NCBI GenBank assembly: GCA_027579435.1
Contig: JANBPK010000831.1
Span: 1-64,000 of the forward strand
Reading direction: 5' to 3'
Source: Candolleomyces eurysporus
Taxonomy: Eukaryota; Basidiomycota; Agaricomycetes; Agaricales; Psathyrellaceae
DNA: 64,000 nucleotides
Shown here piece after piece: positions 11,906-29,424 of the stretch. The position numbers and the translations under genes were made by a program. The notes under the pieces were generated by a model that was not told the origin of the DNA, ran no database searches, and saw nothing but the letters and a program-made list of their open reading frames with translations. The first letter of the stretch is position 1. Every line of letters begins with the position of its first letter.

Positions 11906-13571
11906 CCTCGTCCTCTTCGCTGTTCATCAATGACGACAAGGGCAGGGAAGCCATCGGTCAGCTGGTCTGCTCATCGCTGTGCAAGTGGTCAAATGCATAC
12001 AACAGTCCCCTTCCAATACGCCGCCCTCCAATCTGAGGTTATGTAGGGACAGCGCCGGCACAGGGACCCAACACCTCAAAATGAGTCTAAAGGGCTGTAT
12101 GTGTGCTGTTTTCATCAATTTGTCCGTCTGCTTCCAAAGAGCCCGTGTATGTTCGTAAGGGAAATTCTTTCTGTGCAAGCTCTCTACATTTCAAAGGTTC
12201 AGAGCAATTCGACGTCGGATAGTGCCAAAGCGCTCCCGAATGCACTGACCTATCTCCCGACAAATCGAGAGGGACTATGACAGTTGAGTCACACAGTACC
12301 TAGCATAAGTAACGTAGGAGCCTCAGAGGTGGCTCACTGCCTCTTCTGGACACGGTGATATCTGTATATGATTCGTTCTTGCTACCAGTTCTCTTCTCCC
12401 CACTTGTCCGCAATAATTATTTCACTCCTGGAGAATTACCAGCTATACGACCTTATTCAAAGCGCTCTAATCTCAGTTCGGATAATACGACTGACTGACC
12501 AGCTTGAACTGCGGAGGTTGGAGACGTCACCCAGTAGCTACCGCGGGAGGGGTTGGTTGTAACCGAGAGCCCGTCACCGTGATCTCGTCGATTCCTTGCA
12601 AAATGGATGGTGCTCACAGTTCAGAGCGATCCCGTCAAGTAGATCACAGAAAAGACATAGATTAGGATACGCTTTGATGAAAAAGGGAGATCTTGGGCCG
12701 CATTTCTTAGCCTAATTATAGGATTATCAGCAAACTAGCTCCTTCGACGGTCTTAGTCTGCAACGATAATGCATGAACGCCTGCAGAGCCCTTCTGAGAG
12801 GAACGGGTGAACGAGTCTCGGTGTGTGATGTTGCATCAGAGGCGACAGATCGCTTAGTTGTTGAGATGCAAAGACAATATAAGTTCAACACACTTTGCCT
12901 CGAAACTCATCTGACACGACGCTTATGGCTCAATTTAACCGGCTGCAGAGTTGAAGAAGCGACGCCGGATCCAGCGATGAGCCTGTAGTTTAATTTGTGA
13001 GAAGATCACTCACGAGTTCTCCCCGTTTTCTGTTCTCGTCGCAGCATGATGCGGATCCTGCCAGGAGTCTTTGGTAATGTTCAAGGATGTCGGGGCGCAC
13101 TTTCGCCGTGAGCTGCCCAGATGGGGTCAGACCTCTTCAAGTGGGATGCAGTCGCCACTCTCGGTAAATTCATGCCTTTTATTGAACAGAAACTTGGACA
13201 GGACCTGGTGATGAAGTAGAAGCTCGAAAAAAAATCGTTTATTTTCGACCGGGTTCTCCCTATGAAACCCGGGTCAACATGAAGTTTTCTTGACTGAGCC
13301 TCTCGAGCTCTCCCAACCTCCAACCCGCCCGGATTACCCTATTTACATAGTTTGAATTTGAACCCCTTTGAAACGCGAGAGACAAAATTCCCCCTTAAAG
13401 CCTTGGCAGGATGGTAATGTTGGTCCCAGGTTCAAAAATATTATACAATTGTTTATTGACAGTCATTTCAGAGTACATTCAGAGTACAGAGATGACATAC
13501 TGAAGCACTAGGTGGGAGAGGACGTGTTTCTCTCTCCAGGTATATTCAGCTGACATGCAAACGTTAATTAG

Positions 13572-16075
<2,504 letters not shown>

Positions 16076-19000
16076 GATCGACTCGGATGTAGAATCGGAC
16101 GCCGGCTACTAGTTGATAGAACGTCTAGAAGGATGGGTGGGTGGATAGATGGGCTCGAAGTAAGCAACCGGTAGACGGTAGAACGAGCAGGGAAGCACCA
16201 AACGCGAAGAGTGCAGCCGAAATGGGATCGGGAATTTCTTCCTTCCGGTCAAGTCACCAAGGGGAAGGTGAAATAGGGAGGAGGGAGGGAAGGTTGAAGG
16301 GAAGACAAGTGCGTACCTTCGGATCCGTATTTGTATTCCACACGGCAACAGGGAAAGGGCGTGCATTGTTGGTCTATTGACACATAACCAAGTTCATCCG
16401 GCTGCAGCGTGGGTGTCCTTGCACGCAAGCAAGCACACGAGCACGGCCGGTATATGCGCCCAGTAGGACGGCAGAGAAAGAGAGAAGAGAAGGAGAGCGA
16501 TAAACACAAACAGAAATGATAGGATGGCTGATTGGTGCCTGCATGAGCCTCACAACCTTTCTCCGTGCTTCTAGCGTTATGGCACTCCAGAAAAGCAAGC
16601 ATATCGTCCCAGGAATGCGTGCAGGCACATGGTCGAAGAACCAGACGAGTTGGCTCGAGACGCCTGAGGGTGCCATATCTAGGAAGGGGACGGCAGTAAA
16701 CGATAAGAAAAAGGGAAAAAAAGAAGACAAGAAGAAGTGGACGAACCACGATGTCAAGTGAGATAGTCGGGCTTCAAGGTTTGTGTTTGTCTCGACGTCC
16801 AGCTGCGGCTCTCTCTTGGCCAAGTAACACATTCACGATGCGATAAAATGCCGGGGCTCGGGAGCCCAAGGCCATTCCCATAACGACCCAGCAGGCCGTG
16901 TCTTCGGGCGAATTGACAAAGCGAATGTCGAAGAGAACTGGCTGGGACCGCCAGGAACTGCCGGAGACTTTATGCATGTATCATCCTTTTATGAATATCG
17001 TCGCCTTTGTCCCTTAATCTCCCAGGAAAAAGGAAGGCACAAGTACCCTCGCCCGCCACAAAAGGGCATCGCGTGCGGAAGTCTAAAAGATCAACCATGT
17101 GCCAGCGTTGTCTGGTGAGCTGGGAGAGGCGAAGACAAAACGAAACTCACTCGCTCAGTGGCGGAGGGTTCTTGCAAAGATCAATCAAGGAAGGAAGGAA
17201 GATCCACATGTTTCTGGCTCAAGAGAAGCGACGTCTGCTAGCAGAAGTCTAAGAGGGATTCCAGGGTGAATGTTGTTGTTCAAAGACGGTCGACCGGGTG
17301 GGTGATGGGAGCGCTCCATCGACCTAAAATGGTAGTCAGCAGGCTTAAACGGAGGCATTCTCAAGCTGGGTCTAATCCAATGGACGTCGTTGGCTAGGAC
17401 GAACGAGCACACGAGCTAATCAGTGCTCTCATCGTCCCTCTCTTTTCCATCCAATTCAATTCATCCCTCTTCGAAAGCTGATCGATTAAACGTGAATTCA
17501 GTATATGGTGGTTAGCTTGTGATAAGGAGACAACCGCTTCTCTTACCTTTTGACATACGGCGTATGGTGCAAGTGACCACCCGACCAAATGGATTAATAG
17601 CAGAAGAAGGAAGATTTACCGTTGCATATCATAGCCTGATCCTGATGCGAGGTCTTTTGAATTGAGGTCGATATACAAAATGAAGCTTCTTTCAATTCCG
17701 AGGTTCACAGGACTCTCTTGTGCAGGCGCCACCTGCCGTACGCGTCCTCTTCAGGTATCGGTGGCCGGCGTTATCGTGATCAGACGAAGGGGACGAACCG
17801 CAAGTACAGTACTCACTTTGGATTCAGAAGGACCTCGGAATGAAGGAAGGACAGGGCGAAGAGTCAGGTCCCGAAGATTCCGACAACATAATAGTCTTCC
17901 TGAGGCTCCCGTCCGATATTCGTGGGCTCCTTTTGGGTCCCAATGCGTTTCGCGTCGATACTGGGTCTTCCTTGGCGCCTCTTCTTGAGAACCCTTCGCC
18001 GCCACATCGAACAAAAATCCTGCAAGGAAAGCAACAGTTTAGTTCAGTTGTGGGTTTGGGAAGTTGTTACACAAGGCTTCGAACTTCGCGAACCATGCTA
18101 CTCACAGAATTGAATTACTGATAACCATGTGTTTATCAACTGCCCTCCTCGGCCAACATATCACCTGGGATTTTTTGCGGGATGTACAGAAAACGAAGAG
18201 ATGAGGGCGCCACCGCCGAGAGATAAAATGCGGTTCTTGAGACGGCGAGTAGATATGATGAGAGAAGAGAGACCTCTCCGCGCACTTTCCATGGCGCTTC
18301 CAGCTCGGGCTATCATGGAAGGGACTCGAGTGCAGGTTTGAATACAGCTAGTTTGGGTGTCGCGATTTGGTTCCGGATCTGGTCGATCAGCTGATGAGGA
18401 TAAATCCTGCCCGTGTGCGCCGACACGTACATAGAGGGATGAGATGAATTAGACCATACATATATCGATAAAGCATAGGGTTTAATACAAATTAAGAGTC
18501 CGGGAGACCAGGAGGCCAAGGAGGGAGGGGGGGAATATATAGCGATGGTGGCAGCAAGACCGTAGTGATGTGTGAATCTGTGGTGTTTTTCCAAAAGAGT
18601 GAAACGACTCGAGGAGTCAAAACTGTTCCCGGATGATAGNAAAAAGAAACACAAAACGAAAGCAAGGTGCGAGCGATTCTTCAGATGGGCGACGACAGCA
18701 ACGAATGATATGCAACAACAAAAACAGCGACGATTGAAGAGCAACGGGCTAACAACGAATGCCAGAGACGACTGCAATCTATTAAGGTGAATAGAGGTAA
18801 GGTGTGGAGATGGGGAAAAAAGATAGCGACGACGACGATAAGGAACAGACACAACGATGGAATCAAATGAAAGTGACAGGGACGTCGACAGAAGAAGGCT
18901 GTCTTCGCTTACTGGAGTACATCGCTTCGGCTTGCAGCGAGAACATTATATAAAAGACTTTCGTCAGATATGCGCGGTTTCGTGAGGCAGATCGTCTGAG

Positions 19001-19128
19001 GGTCGGTAGCTGTCAGGGGTATGTACGTGTAAAGAGCGGTGTGTGGGATGTACTCACCAAACCCTCCATTAATCCAACTCCATTTCCAGTGAGGCATTGG
19101 AAACACGATGCTGCACCCGCCCCACACT
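16076..19128. other. 3 kb gap with no supported gene
   Basis: This holds the chitinase promoter at its left end and the 3' flank of spg1 at its right end. Several 60-180 codon frames occur on both strands, but none shows recognisable motifs, plausible intron structure or a consistent codon pattern. An unrecognised small or non-coding transcript cannot be excluded. Confidence 0.5.
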
Positions 19129-20006
19129 TCAAACATCCACATAAATAAGGATGGGTTCACCGACTCCCTCGATCTCCGGGATGACGCATTTGAGGTCAAA
19201 GGCCTTTGCAAGGACGATCTTGAAGATTTTTTGCACATTTATTGAGGCCGATGTTGAGCAAAAGATCAGGGACGCGTGCATAGCCTTTGCAAATCGCTTG
19301 GCCTAACTAGGGGTTGAGAACGGAGATTGGCAATAGGGAGAGCGAGACTTGCCTGTTTCGTGATCTCCTCTTGCTCGTCCCGGGGAAAGGTTGCAAACTG
19401 ATCGTACTTTGTCCCAATCAAAAAGGGGATAGCGGTCTGCACGGTGATGTGAGTCAAACGTCAAAAAGTCGTGGAAGAGATGGGGAATGACCTTGTTGAA
19501 GCCTCTCGCTTGGCGATACCATTCCTTCACGGAGTTGAGTGTGGATTTTCGAGAGAGATCGAACATGAAGAGAATGGCGACGGCATCGTTGCAGACGAGG
19601 GGCAACATGTTGACGAATTCACGCTGACCACCCAGATCCCATATCGAGAAGGTAATGGTTGTTCTCCGCACAGAGATGGTCTTTTCCATAAAGTTGACGC
19701 CTGGATGTGGGACGTGAGGTGACGTTGAGACGCGTAGACGGACAGGAGAGCGTACCCAGCGTCTGGATGTAGTCCTCATCAAAACTCCCCTCCACGTATT
19801 TGACCATGAGGCTCGTCTTCCCGATCTGCGAGTCCCCAACCATTCCCACCTTGATGACGACGCTGGAACAAAGGTGAGCATTGTGCCGTTATGGCGCGTC
19901 GAAACGGACGAACCTATTCCTCTCGTCTCCATTCTCCTGTGGCTGATGGTTTTGACCNACTGGGACCGGCGACTGCTGAAGATGGGCCTGCGGCGGATGA
20001 CGACAT
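19129..20006 (-). CDS. spg1: Septum-promoting Ras-like GTPase (Spg1/Tem1)
   Basis: Small GTPase that triggers septation and mitotic exit at the spindle pole body. Seen: P-loop [20 protein letters not shown], the family-specific switch [19 protein letters not shown] (GGQ instead of the usual TAGQ), [20 protein letters not shown], the guanine-recognition motif [19 protein letters not shown], and the typical C-terminus [12 protein letters not shown]. The stop chosen at 19129 gives the ending ILIYVDV; there is no prenylation box, which is normal for this family. The start at 20006 opens a short Ser/Ala/Gly leader ([16 protein letters not shown]). The N at 19958 breaks the literal frame; dropping it joins the leader to the P-loop exon through [14 protein letters not shown]. 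The gene is divergent from cellobiose dehydrogenase. Confidence 0.92.
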
Positions 20007-21242
20007 TGGCACGAGACGATCCAAAGAATAGGCTGAAATGAAAGTCGGACTGGGACTGGCCGGGGAAGGGGTATCGGGGTATGTGGGGGGTCGTTGTCAA
20101 GCTACGACTGCCAGACCAGAAACGGCTGAAGGGAAGAAACGACGCGTTTTGGGGTGTGCCGGCTAACGAAGATGTACTCGGGCGTGGCGCCTGAAGTAGC
20201 AAGCCAGGATGTGCAGAAAGGGACGAGCGCTGCGTTGCTGTGGTCAACAGCAGACCCAAAAGACGAACAGAACACACGCGACGCCGACGGTGAGGCCAGG
20301 CGCCATCACCACGACAAACAAACATCCGAAGGGCCATGACACATAACACCAAACAACGCGTGCCGGCCCTCCTCCTTAAGTAGCCCCCGTCTCGGAGTAT
20401 CCCACTCGACGTCTTCCAGGCGGCTCTAGTGTGCCCGGCCAATCANGCCACCACCCATTTCGCAGACGATTTTCCGTCCCAGTCGTCGTCGTCGTCGTCC
20501 CTGCCGGCCCCATCTCCTACTTGGGCCCTCCCGATTCCCTCGCTCAACCCGCGTCGATCTGCCTATAGCCCGCGCCCTTCTTTGCGGGGAGACATAGGTC
20601 TCCTCGAGATATTTTTACCCCGTCCCTCAGAACTCCTTCCACGCGACCGAGTGCAGCTAGAGCTGCTCCTTCTCAATAACGCGAGCCTGCTTCCCTGTCT
20701 TCCGCGGGTCCGGTGATAGCTAGCAACTCCAATCACATCTCGTGGATATGCCATCTACGAAACAAGCGCCCTGCGCTTCTTTAGTCTCGTGGCACCAGAA
20801 GCTCGACTATTGCTTGCTTTTCGACGCTTGGCGGAGAAACGTGCCGGCCATTTTTCGGGATCTCTACTGGATTCCTCGTCCCCACCTCCACACTGACTAG
20901 TCGTCATCTCTTTCAAACGACTTCCAGGGGGATTACCATTCCCCACCCCCATGTCGCTTCATAGTCTCTCATTTCTCCGTCTGCATCCACGCCTCGTACT
21001 TTGGCGATCACGAGTGTGCTATTTCCGAATACTAGCCGCCGTTTGCAGAGATCCAATATCGCGTTGCCACCTTCCTCACCCCAGTGACTTCCTGAAACAA
21101 ACGGTATGCATTGTAACAGGAAGTCTCAACGTAATTTTTGGACCGGTTTTACGGAACTATCTCGCCATATGTCGCCTAACTCTCAGTTATTTATGAACCT
21201 CGACCTTCTCCAGTTACGTCTACCCGCCGTTCTTGCATCACA
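20007..21242. other. Divergent intergenic region between spg1 and cdh
   Basis: Must hold both promoters. Pyrimidine-rich stretches precede each gene. Open frames here are short and carry no recognisable domain. No specific regulator site is claimed. Confidence 0.5.
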
Positions 21243-24560
<3,318 letters not shown>

Positions 24561-24722
24561 GTTACGAGTGAATGTAGCTGCGTATGTTTTGGAGTTGTAT
24601 TAGTTAGGAAGAGGTTATTTATTTCGAAAATCTGCATCAGACACGTCGGTTGGGGCTCATTTTTTCTCAGAGATGCATTTCCGTTGAGGATGATATTTGT
24701 CAGAGCGAAAATAAGGTTATGA

Positions 24723-24804
24723 GCATTAATGGGGTAGTGGTAACCTGGGTCGTTGCCATTCCGCTAGCTCGACCGCCGGGGGTTCNGATTCCCCCTTAAN
24801 TGCA
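24723..24804 (+). tRNA. tRNA-Gly (anticodon GCC) with ~10 bp intron
   Basis: The acceptor stem GCATTAA (24723-24729) pairs with TTAATGC at the 3' end, once the N at 24800 is ignored. D arm GGGT-AGTGGTA-ACCT; anticodon stem GGTCG/CGACC; loop TTGCCA...T with anticodon GCC. About 10 extra bases (ttccgctagc) sit after position 37, the normal place for a nuclear tRNA intron. T arm GGGGG/CCCCC with loop TTCGATT, again once the N at 24786 is ignored; the B box is otherwise consensus. The variable loop seems to be only three bases, one short of typical, so one base may be miscalled. Confidence 0.85.
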
Positions 24805-24806
24805 GC

Positions 24807-24813
24807 TTTTTTT
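24807..24813 (+). terminator. RNA polymerase III terminator (T7)
   Basis: Run of seven T residues two bases after the discriminator base of the tRNA-Gly gene. Confidence 0.8.
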
Positions 24814-25034
24814 ATCCTCAATACTATACCGATCTGTAGATAAGCAACAGGGGATGGTACGTTACGCTTACCCTCACTTGCAAAATCAATTTGGAAACAG
24901 AAGGTAGGGGGGGATCGGCAACAAGTTGAGCATATTACGCATTAGTGTTGTCTATCTCAGGACCCAGTACTAAGGTGCGCGGCTTGTGGCGGTGCCTTCT
25001 TTACTCTCTCGCATCTCCTCATCGTTCCAGCGAG

Positions 25035-26435
25035 ATGGAGAGCACTACCCTCGAATTCCCCCAGGAAATCGTCAACGCGGTGGTTGGGCATTATGCTATA
25101 CAAACCGATTCCAAGGCCCTCAAAACCCTCGGCCTGGTTTCCCGTGCATGGTCCCATCCCACGCGCGAGCACCTCTTCCGTGCAATCATGATCGACATGA
25201 AAGCGTTCCCCAGTTTACAGGAACGGCTTGACGCACTCAAGTCACTCCTTCAAGCCAAACCACTGCTGTGTCAATACATCAAGTCTTTGACCATCGAAGT
25301 TGGCACCTTTCTTCAATCCCTTGAATCTCTGCATCCGGACGCCGATTTCGACTCACTTATGTGGATGGATGACCCCGTTGACGTCCTCTCTCTTTTGGCC
25401 TCATTGACACATGTAACACATGTTGCTGTTGGTGTCAGAGAGAGGTCCAACTATCTACGGCCCAGATGCATTCCTTATTATTTCCAAGCGGCATTGCAAA
25501 GTTTATTCGCCCGTCCCCACGTGACTTCGATCTCCCTCAGCTACATTAAAATCGACTTGATACCCCTTACGCAGTACCACCACATTGAAGAGCTTGCCCT
25601 TCATGGTGTTGGAGTACCTTCCTGGTCTCAGGACTGCTGCTTCCCCATGAATCGCCTTCCCACAACGCCCAGGTGTCTTCGGGGTTTGAGCCTCTCGATG
25701 GTCTACCCCGAAGTGTGGAGAGTCCTGGCCCTTTGTTGTGCAAGCCCAGAGGCAACTCTGAGCCTAAGGAAAACAAAGGAGTTGGCCGTCAGCACTGGGG
25801 AGTTCACCGCCTACAGCACCGAGGATTTCACCAGCATAGACACCCTTGCCAACGAACAGTGGAGCACTATTTTCGATACATACGGAGGAGCCGTCGAGTC
25901 CTACACCCTTCGTCAATATTCATACCACAAACTTTCCCCCACCTTCGCGTCTTTGCGGAGCTTTCCCAATCTCAACCAACTCTCTTTGGAAATTTTGTAC
26001 GAAAGAGTTAGTTATCACGGCGAACACGGCTCAATGCCTGTACTCGTGCAAGCTCTGGAAGAGTGCTCACAGTTGGATGAACCAAGTAATCTCACCAGCA
26101 TCCGCGTGACGTACTTTGGATGCGCCGAGTATATCACGCTCAACGATCTCAAGGCTCAGGGAGAACAGAATCTCTGGGCCCGGTTAGACGGAATCCTGGA
26201 AGGACACACGTTTTCTTCTTTGAAAGAGGTGGTCTTCACGATCAAATTTTACTGCTGCACGACATCTCTCGGGGGCGAGCAGTGCGCTGCCCTTGCGAAT
26301 ATGTTTCACACACAATTCTTCCCGAGTCTTAGCAGGAGAGGTATTTTAGCTTTGAGATTTCATCATGTAATTCGTAGCGACGGTGATCCTTTCTTCGAGC
26401 CTCCTCATATTGTCAAGACCTATCTCGGTAGTTGA
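25035..26435 (+). CDS. F-box-like protein (single exon)
   Basis: Uninterrupted 466-codon frame starting MESTTLEFPQEIVNAVVGHY; an in-frame upstream ATG at 24945 would add 30 residues with no homology-like features. Residues 5-60 have the pattern of the basidiomycete F-box: LEFPQEIVNAVV, then SKALKTLGLVSRAWSHPTRE, then HLFRAIMI. The rest consists of leucine-rich irregular repeats (for example HVTSISLSYIKIDLIPLTQY and NLNQLSLEILYE) typical of the solenoid that follows. The expected role is substrate choice for an SCF ubiquitin ligase, but the target cannot be inferred. Such genes are numerous and fast-evolving in agaricomycetes. The lack of introns is unusual compared with its neighbours. Confidence 0.8.
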   Translation: MESTTLEFPQEIVNAVVGHYAIQTDSKALKTLGLVSRAWSHPTREHLFRAIMIDMKAFPSLQERLDALKSLLQAKPLLCQYIKSLTIEVGTFLQSLESLHPDADFDSLMWMDDPVDVLSLLASLTHVTHVAVGVRERSNYLRPRCIPYYFQAALQSLFARPHVTSISLSYIKIDLIPLTQYHHIEELALHGVGVPSWSQDCCFPMNRLPTTPRCLRGLSLSMVYPEVWRVLALCCASPEATLSLRKTKELAVSTGEFTAYSTEDFTSIDTLANEQWSTIFDTYGGAVESYTLRQYSYHKLSPTFASLRSFPNLNQLSLEILYERVSYHGEHGSMPVLVQALEECSQLDEPSNLTSIRVTYFGCAEYITLNDLKAQGEQNLWARLDGILEGHTFSSLKEVVFTIKFYCCTTSLGGEQCAALANMFHTQFFPSLSRRGILALRFHHVIRSDGDPFFEPPHIVKTYLGS

Positions 26436-27073
26436 AAATGCATTGCATGTATGTACATAGCATAGATGTTCCTTCATCTAATGGCCGATTTAGGGAGAGC
26501 GACAAAGAGTTTTACGCCCTACTCTAGCAGCAGGTCCCAGCACCTCGTCTCGTTCAATATTTTGTTGGACGAAAATCTTGAACGACACACTAAATCTAAA
26601 CGTGCCGCCTGGGAGCGATTGCACCGAGGACCTTGAGAAACAAAGCCTGAGGAAGATCTGGGTCTGGGGAATATCCTTAGAAACTCAGCACCCTCCCTCT
26701 TAAACATCAGGAGCTTCAGAAAGGCTGGCACAAATTGGATGTGAGGCTGATTAACTGATATTCTTGGAGGCGGCGGTGGCCACTGGTCGACGGTCAATCA
26801 ACCGCTGGGCAGTCCACAAAATCGAAAGGCGCATAAGTAAACATACCTGAATATTCATAAAACATAAGGTAGCCGCTGATGTCTGTCAATGATTCAATAC
26901 CTTTGCGGAAATTGCGTCGACTCCGTAGTATTAGGCATGCTGTACACATGCAGCATCATAAAGTATAGGACGGGCGCCAGCACTGCATTGCATATCTTAC
27001 TCCCTGCCCACCACGGCTCGCAGTAGGCTTCGGTCTCCGTAAAGCCGCCCCCAAGTACCATCGAAGTCAAAAG
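26436..27073. other. Intergenic, nothing recognised
   Basis: The 92-codon minus-strand frame at 26519-26797 has no supporting features. The right part must include the promoter of the next gene. Confidence 0.5.
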
Positions 27074-28952
27074 ATGTCAAGCAATTCGGACAGGGTTCCT
27101 GCACCATCTGCCTCGACAGCAATATTCACAGGTGCCCATGACCAGTCTTTCCAAGACTCAGCCTTCGCCACTGTAGGCCAAGACATGTACTTGACTTCTT
27201 TTAATTTCAATCTCAATGCGGCCGATCTATCGACGACCCCCGGACAAACGGCATCCCCATCTCTCGCTATCCATCTGAGACAGCTCAGGCGTCGGCTGTG
27301 CCAGTTTTTATCGGAATTCTTCCACTCCGCTGAGCACCGTGATGCGCTCCGTCATGGTTCACGATTGCAACGAGCCTTGCAAATTGTGCCCACCGAACAA
27401 GAGCAAGAGGTTCCGAGGAATACCAACGCCGATACGACTAACGATGACGCCGAGTCTGGTGAACAATCGCAGGAGAGTATCAATATCGTGAGTGCACCTG
27501 CTACGATTGGTATTTTTCCAGCAGCTTCTAAGGCCAGAGATTTAGTCCTCCATGCAAAGTTCGGATGTGCAAACCGCTCACTCATCAGAAAGCATTACAA
27601 ACCCTGAAATCTACATCCGAGGTATGCATCGATCGGGACGTGGGCTGGCGTGTTGGAACCCCCAGCCTCGCAGCCCTCTAGTCCCCGGGAAAGGCGTCGC
27701 TCCTGGGGATGTTGGAATACTCGATGCGGTGGACGGATTTCAGAAGATCTTTAATATCTGGGAAGGTGAACCTTTGCGGAATTTGGTGTCTCCTGGCTCA
27801 AGGTATCAGGCTCCACCCAGGGGGGTCAGGATTCACCCAGAGCTAAGAGAGGGTGAAACAGTTGTTGACGGCATCTTGTCGGTCGTTCATAAAACGCCGT
27901 CTGGAGAGTACGTCTTCTTCTCCAGATTCATCCGTGTAATATTGACGTGATACCTTTAAGCATCTCAGCATTCGAATTTCAATGTTGCAAACAGCCAGGC
28001 GCAGTCCTCGTATGCACTTCTTCAGCAGATCTTGAAAAACTAGTTGACCCAGTTGCGCTTCAAGACTTCATATTCCAGCATGCCGGGCTCATATATCAAC
28101 ATGCCAATAGCATCCAGCGAGTGGCGGACCAAGACTCCCTGTACATCGTCACAGGATGCATCAAGAGCGACAGCTGGGCTATCGCTGCTTACAGTGACAT
28201 GGCGGAAGCTCCTCTCAATGCGTTAAGGCTTGAGAGAGACGTTGCAACTGGATCAGTCTTGGTGCCAGATTACACATGGACGCACCGCGGGATGGCAGAG
28301 GCTCGGTTCGGTTCAAATACCACGGGACAGCCTGCTTGTGAGGGGAGCCACGGAAAAGACCAAAGCCTATTCCTACGAGGGTTCAAATTGGCATTGTCCA
28401 AAAGCTATCGCTCACAATTGAAGAACTCATTCTTGAGCCTCAAAAACGACAGTAACGCCGGTGGATCAAGAATGGCCGGCCCTGAAGGCAATTTCGAGTC
28501 TCGGCGAGACGGCAATGCGTACAGAAATGCTGATGGGGGGGACTGCAACGAGTTTGGTGCCAGTACTTCCATGAATCATTCATACGGTGGGAACGTATTC
28601 CAGGACTGCGTGCGAGTGAACCCGTTCCCTCCATCAGTAACGACAGTACGTTCTTTCAGACACTATCTACCACACCCGGTCTCTTCGTGACTTCGTTCCT
28701 TCCAGATCCTCCATCCTTGTGATGAAATCAATACCTTACTGTTAGAGGCGGTGAGCTTTCTTCCTCTCTGTCAAACTTGATAGTAACCAACTTAGTAAAC
28801 AGACCGGTGCAGACTGTGCTTTGAGCCACGATGATGACTGGAGGTCAACTTTTCGTGACGCCGCCTTAAGTAACGGTGCATGCAATCATTCTGAATCTCA
28901 GAGATCTTCTTATTCAATATATGTACAGGTGATTTCTGGGTTGACATTATAA
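27074..28952 (+). CDS. Agaricomycete-specific protein of unknown function
   Basis: Five exons fit: 27074 to about 27487, 27546 to about 27910, about 27958 to 28646, then two short ones ending at a TAA at 28952. The N-terminus (GAHDQSFQDSAFATVGQDMY) resembles the short head motif often seen on basidiomycete hypothetical and NLR-type proteins. The body contains SGRGLACWNPQPRSPLVPGK, VDGFQKIFNIWEGEPLRNL, ISAFEFQCCKQPGAVLVC, ANSIQRVADQDSLYIVTGCI, KSDSWAIAAYSDMAEAPL, DYTWTHRGMAEARFG and QSLFLRGFKLALSKSYRSQL. The end reads LHPCDEINTLLLEATGADCA, then LSHDDDWRSTF. This combination matches a conserved family I have seen only in mushrooms, with no assigned activity. It lies upstream of a GTPase and a crinkler-kinase gene in an accessory stretch. 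Confidence 0.72.
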
Positions 28953-29424
28953 AGTCTAGAGTGTTATACGTTCGTAATGGTAAGCGTGGTTACTTGTTTG
29001 TCTACGGCGATTTCCTTGCAGCACTAGATCATGCTTTCACTCTTCCATGAATAGGAGTAGCCTCCCTTCTGTCTGAAAATGACCTCGGGTTAGAATCAGC
29101 AACGTCTGATCCGATCTCGAGGAGGCATAGTATCGGCGGGAGTTCGAGCGAGACCGTCGACTTCTGTGACTGGCGTACCGCAAGTGAAGTGACGCACCCT
29201 CCCAGGTCAGTGTACTCTCATCTTTCAGGGGTGATTCCCGCTGACTGTCATCAAGTCCGGCACCATCCTCTCCTCTTCTCATGGGCGCTACTGATAGCAA
29301 AAGCACCTCCAGAAATTGGAAGGAGGTGAAGCCTCAGAGCCTCCTCCTCCCCACGCTGACTTGCGTGGCATCTTGTTCCCCTCCTATGAATCCTAAGAAC
29401 TGTGAGGGCTGGAGGCGAGACGCC
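28953..29424. other. Intergenic, nothing recognised
   Basis: Short spacer between two accessory genes. Frames are short and featureless. Confidence 0.5.

Larger units (their letters stand above)
11129..13571. other. Non-coding part of duplication unit 2
   Basis: Promoter side of the orphan gene, an insertion with tandem repeats (11534-11905), then a block homologous to about 7600-8705. The frame at 11528-12046 is formed by the repeat array itself and is not treated as a gene. No other coding region is supported. Confidence 0.6.

Noticed and set aside
11842..12036. Frame encoding a poly-valine run
   Set aside because: Produced by a triplet microsatellite; absent from the other duplication unit.
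16249..16832. Two overlapping minus-strand frames with hydrophobic stretches upstream of the chitinase
   Set aside because: No family marks, low-complexity Phe/Ser/Leu content, and no plausible splice structure.
18313..18852. 179-codon minus-strand frame downstream of spg1
   Set aside because: Low-complexity composition, contains an N and has no recognisable domain; probably the 3' flank of spg1.
19303..20442. 379-codon minus-strand frame covering spg1
   Set aside because: It reads through introns and is kept open by the extra N; only parts coincide with the true GTPase exons.
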